NCBI RefSeq assembly: GCF_963583255.1
Contig: NC_084803.1
Coordinates: 2,812,621-2,876,620, forward strand
DNA from: Pyrus communis
Taxonomy: Eukaryota; Streptophyta; Magnoliopsida; Rosales; Rosaceae
Direction: 5' to 3'
Length of the DNA: 64,000 nt
Positions 61,087 through 64,000 of this stretch are shown here, one piece after another. The translations under genes were made by a program, and so were the position numbers. The notes below the pieces were generated by a model. The model worked only from the letters and a program-made list of their open reading frames with translations. It did no database searches and had not been told where the DNA came from. Within the stretch, counting starts at the first letter, position 1, and every line of letters starts with the position of its first letter.

Positions 61087-63143
61087 TTCCTTAGAAGCAA
61101 GATTAATGGAGTTTAGGAGTTGACTGAGAAACTAATAATAAGGATTAGGGATGAGATTAGTGGGATTGGGTTAACTGATACAGTAAGATCTTTTTTTCAC
61201 TTGATTAATTAGATTTAAGTGGTTTTTTGTTTTGATTAATGTTTGTGGATTAGGTCTGATAATTAACAGACATTGAGATTGAGTAAGGACGGAGAGTTCC
61301 AAGTTTTCCATTCATATTCGTTAACAGTATCAAATCTACATGTACAACTTCTTTCTCCAAATTCCTTTACATATATACAATTTTTTTTTCACATTTTATT
61401 TTTAGAGTTTGTTTGGAATTGCTTTTAAAATAACTGAATGAGTTTTTGATGTAAATGTTTGTGGAACAAAATTCTTAGCAAAAATACAAGTGAACCCTAA
61501 GAAAACACTTAAATGCTTTTGGAAACAAAAAAAAAAAAAACATTTTATTTAAAAACGTCTTCAATAATTTCAAAATCACTTCCGATCAAGCTCTTATAGA
61601 GGGTGCCTTGGAGTGTAAGTTTTGTGCAAAGTGAGTATTTTGGTTGGTTTTGTTACGTGGTGATTTAAGGCTCTCGAGTCTATAGTTTGTATACAATTAT
61701 GTACTTATTTCTGGCGTTTTCATTCAATTACTTTCCTATATCCAACGTTTGATTATAGGAATGTGTTATTCACACATTCTTTTTTTACTTCTCACACATC
61801 CTCTTAATTTGCGATCGTCGAATCAAAAGAGTTAAAAAAGATTAAATGATATAAATTAAGAAAGAGTATGTAAAAAGTAAAAAAAAAAATGTGCGGATAG
61901 AACGTTTGTTGATTATAATAAGCCTTGTGATGATAACGATATACAAACTGATGGTCATCGGGTATGAGTTAAGGATGGTCATCTGGTACCGGGTGGATTG
62001 GTGGTTGTACTCATGTAGGCTTGGATCATTATTTTCCATAATAATATACAATTTTAAGACTAAATTAAATCCTAATGACGCTCTTAGCGGGCCCCCAACC
62101 TTGATTTGTTGGAAGAGATCATCATTGAAGTTCAAGGATAATGATGGAGTGCTGTCCTTGTCCACGGCTTGCTTAAGGTATTGTTTTTCATGATGGAATA
62201 TTTGGGTAGTGGATATTCCTTGAAAATAATTGCATCGAACCAACCAAACTCGCATGTGCAAATCATAGAACCCTACCGCACAATCGTATTGATTTTCGTA
62301 AAAAAAATAAAGTTGAATTACGCTATTATAAATATAATTGTTTTCTCTTATTTATTAGAAAGAAAAGGGATGAAATGAAAGTACTTTGCCAGGAGGATCC
62401 TCAAATCATGTTCGTTTATCGTATATCGTTTGGTCAATTTTTATCAAGTACTATTTATATTTAATTTAAAATAATTTCTGATCGTACAAAGTACGATGAA
62501 CGAACATAATTAAAATATTTCCGAATCGCCCTTGTTTGGGGTGTTCAGATTAGATGGCACTTTTGGTCCGTAAAGTGTACCGTCTGCAGTACAGTCTTGA
62601 GCATCTTCGACCCTTGTACTGCATTTTGGGTTTTTTTCTTACGACAAAATTGCCATCAAGCCCAAATCCATATTTTAATTAATTAACTATTTCCAACCAA
62701 AATATTGCAATAAATAAAAAATAAAAAATGAAAAAGCAACAACAACCGGTCAAAACCATCCTCGCTGGGGTCCGTTTTAACCCATGCTTAGCGGGGCCCC
62801 ATATTTTCCAAATTCCAAATCAACCCCTCTAAACACTGTTAATCACAATGAATCGAGACATTAATCATCCCACAAAATTAGGTAAAAGCGTCCAGATACC
62901 CGCAGAGATAAAACCGTAAATAATAACAACTCCGAGGGTGCATCCCAACGCACATCTTGTACCAAACAATATAGTTGTACTACACTCCAAACGGATCGAA
63001 ATTTCCATCCAATAATTTTCCCTTTTTCTAATTTTCTTACCCATACGTCTTCCGCAAGTTTTCTTCTCCAAAATCCACCCCCCCCCCCCAAAACAAAAAA
63101 TCCGCTGCTCCGACTTTCTCTCTCTCTCTAGAAATCGGAGAAG
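61087..63143. other. Spacer between DUF1677 gene and COPT5
   Basis: No gene is visible. A MITE lies at about 61758-61906. The final 300 bp contain a poly-C run (63080-63090) and a CT-rich leader just before the COPT5 start. I see no TATA box. Confidence 0.55.
61758..61906. mobile_element. Short MITE, about 150 bp
   Basis: The left arm (ggaatgtgttattcacacattctttttttactt) pairs imperfectly with the right arm (aaagtaaaaaaaaaaatgtgcggatag). The arms are separated by aattta/aaatta words, and the whole could form one long hairpin. Confidence 0.65.
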
Positions 63144-63602
63144 ATGATGCACATGACCTTCTACTGGAGCCGGCAGGTTACGCTCCTCTTCGACTCGTGG
63201 AAAACCGACACGTGGACGAGCTACTCGCTCACGCTGCTCGCCTGCCTCCTCGTCCCGGCCTTCTACCAGTACCTCGAGAACCTGCGGGTGCGGATCAAGC
63301 GCGCAGCCTCCTCGTCTTCCCCGAAATCGGAGTCCGACGCGCCGATCCGGACCCCGCTGCTCGCCGCCAAGCTGGGCGGCGCCGGAGGAAGGTTCTCGGC
63401 GGGGCCGCTGGCGGAGAGCGTGCTTTTCGGAGTCAACTCGGCGATCGGGTACATGATTATGCTGGCGATCATGTCGTTTAACGGCGGAGTGTTCGTGGCC
63501 ATCGTTGTGGGGCTGGCGATTGGTTACTTGGCGTTTCGGAGTGGGGACGATGAGGTAGCGGGTGCGGTGGTGGAGACTGATAATCCGTGTGCGTGTGCTT
63601 AG
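63144..63602 (+). CDS. COPT5: COPT5-type Ctr copper transporter, single exon
   Basis: This trimeric Cu(I) channel of the Ctr family is thought to export copper from the vacuole and prevacuolar compartment, supporting plastocyanin supply when copper is scarce. The protein has 152 residues. The short Met-rich N-terminus (MMHMTFYW) is followed by TM1 (about 28-42). A Ser/Pro-rich cytosolic loop leads to TM2 with the MLAIM (MxxxM) motif, and TM3 with GLAIG (GxxxG). The C-terminus ends in the metal-binding CACA (CxC). Sequence and length match COPT5 better than plasma-membrane COPT1/2, which have longer Met/His-rich ends. The GC content is high for this window. Confidence 0.94.
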   Translation: MMHMTFYWSRQVTLLFDSWKTDTWTSYSLTLLACLLVPAFYQYLENLRVRIKRAASSSSPKSESDAPIRTPLLAAKLGGAGGRFSAGPLAESVLFGVNSAIGYMIMLAIMSFNGGVFVAIVVGLAIGYLAFRSGDDEVAGAVVETDNPCACA

Positions 63603-64000
63603 AATTTTTTTGGGTGGATTTAGATATTTTTTAGATACGATTCGAAAGGGTGCAACTTGCATTTGCGAATTTGCTGTGTTTCTCTGTCGACATGTAATTG
63701 TCTGATCTTGTATTATTGTGGTTGTTTGTAATATATGCGTTGCTTTGTATTTAATGGTAAGTCGGCAGATCTGCTTTCATTTTGTTCATCTTTTAATTTG
63801 AATTTTCTGAATCTGCTGTGCTGATGATGATGATGGCCACGCCATTGTTCTGCGGGGCTGTGGTTTTGGCGCCGGCGGGTTTTGGTCAGTTTTTCCGGGT
63901 TTTAGCGGGGAAGAAGACGTCGCGCTTAATTGTTGTTTTCGGCGTTTTGTTGTCGTTTGGTAATGGTGGTACTGAAGGCCAAACAGAAACTAAGTAGTTA
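63603..64000. other. COPT5 3' UTR and unassigned end
   Basis: The first 180 bp have the look of a 3' UTR. The last 200 bp are GC-richer, with no gene start I can support before the window ends. Confidence 0.5.

Noticed and set aside
1..64000. CRISPR arrays, rRNA, complete tRNA genes, bacterial-style operons
   Set aside because: I looked for regularly spaced repeats and cloverleaf-forming sequences and found none; the tRNA-like A and B boxes found belong to degenerate SINE-like pieces.

Overview
This is plant nuclear DNA from a eudicot. Ten protein genes are broken by GT-AG introns, the spacers are AT-rich, and LTR, MITE and SINE-like debris is common. The protein sequences and the repeat style look like a woody Rosaceae (apple or pear relative). 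That placement is an impression from memory, not a measured result.

Layout. Left part (1-14 kb): a KCS10/FIDDLEHEAD-type 3-ketoacyl-CoA synthase (minus), an SNM1/PSO2 DNA cross-link repair nuclease (minus), and a sterol 3beta-hydroxysteroid dehydrogenase/decarboxylase with a C-terminal reticulon domain (plus). The last two are head to head across a 442-bp promoter region. From 15 to 17.5 kb lies a 5'-truncated, broken Copia retrotransposon with its 3' LTR, followed by a decayed unidentified gene interrupted by a MITE. An FMO1-like flavin monooxygenase (minus) occupies 19.4-22.2 kb. From 22.3 to 26.9 kb there is only transposon debris.

From about 26.96 to 35.26 kb lies a degenerate second copy of the 3.1-15 kb region. 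It holds KCS10 exon 1 only, an SNM1 copy lacking exon 1, most of exon 2 and exon 4, and the last exon of the dehydrogenase. A 4.7-kb piece has been deleted at a CTG microhomology, and a 1.2-kb solo LTR has inserted. All three gene remnants are dead.

Right part (35.9-64 kb): a twin-BRCT protein (plus) with a U12-type AT-AC intron, converging on a complete 25-exon DICER-LIKE 3 (minus). Then come an intronless PLS-DYW pentatricopeptide editing factor (minus), a CID7-type PAM2-CUE-DUF1771-SMR protein (minus), a small DUF1677 protein (plus) and a COPT5-type copper transporter (plus).

Functional themes are very-long-chain fatty acid and sterol metabolism, DNA repair (SNM1, BRCT protein), small-RNA silencing (DCL3), organelle RNA editing, poly(A)-binding-protein interaction, defence oxidation (FMO1) and copper export from the vacuole. 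The genes do not form a pathway cluster. Their neighbourhood does recall conserved plant order: in Arabidopsis, as I remember it, KCS10, the reticulon-fused 3BETAHSD/D and CID7 lie close together, and so do DCL3 and a BRCT gene. I traced exon joins by hand; every multi-exon model listed as intact sums to a whole number of codons with no internal stop.
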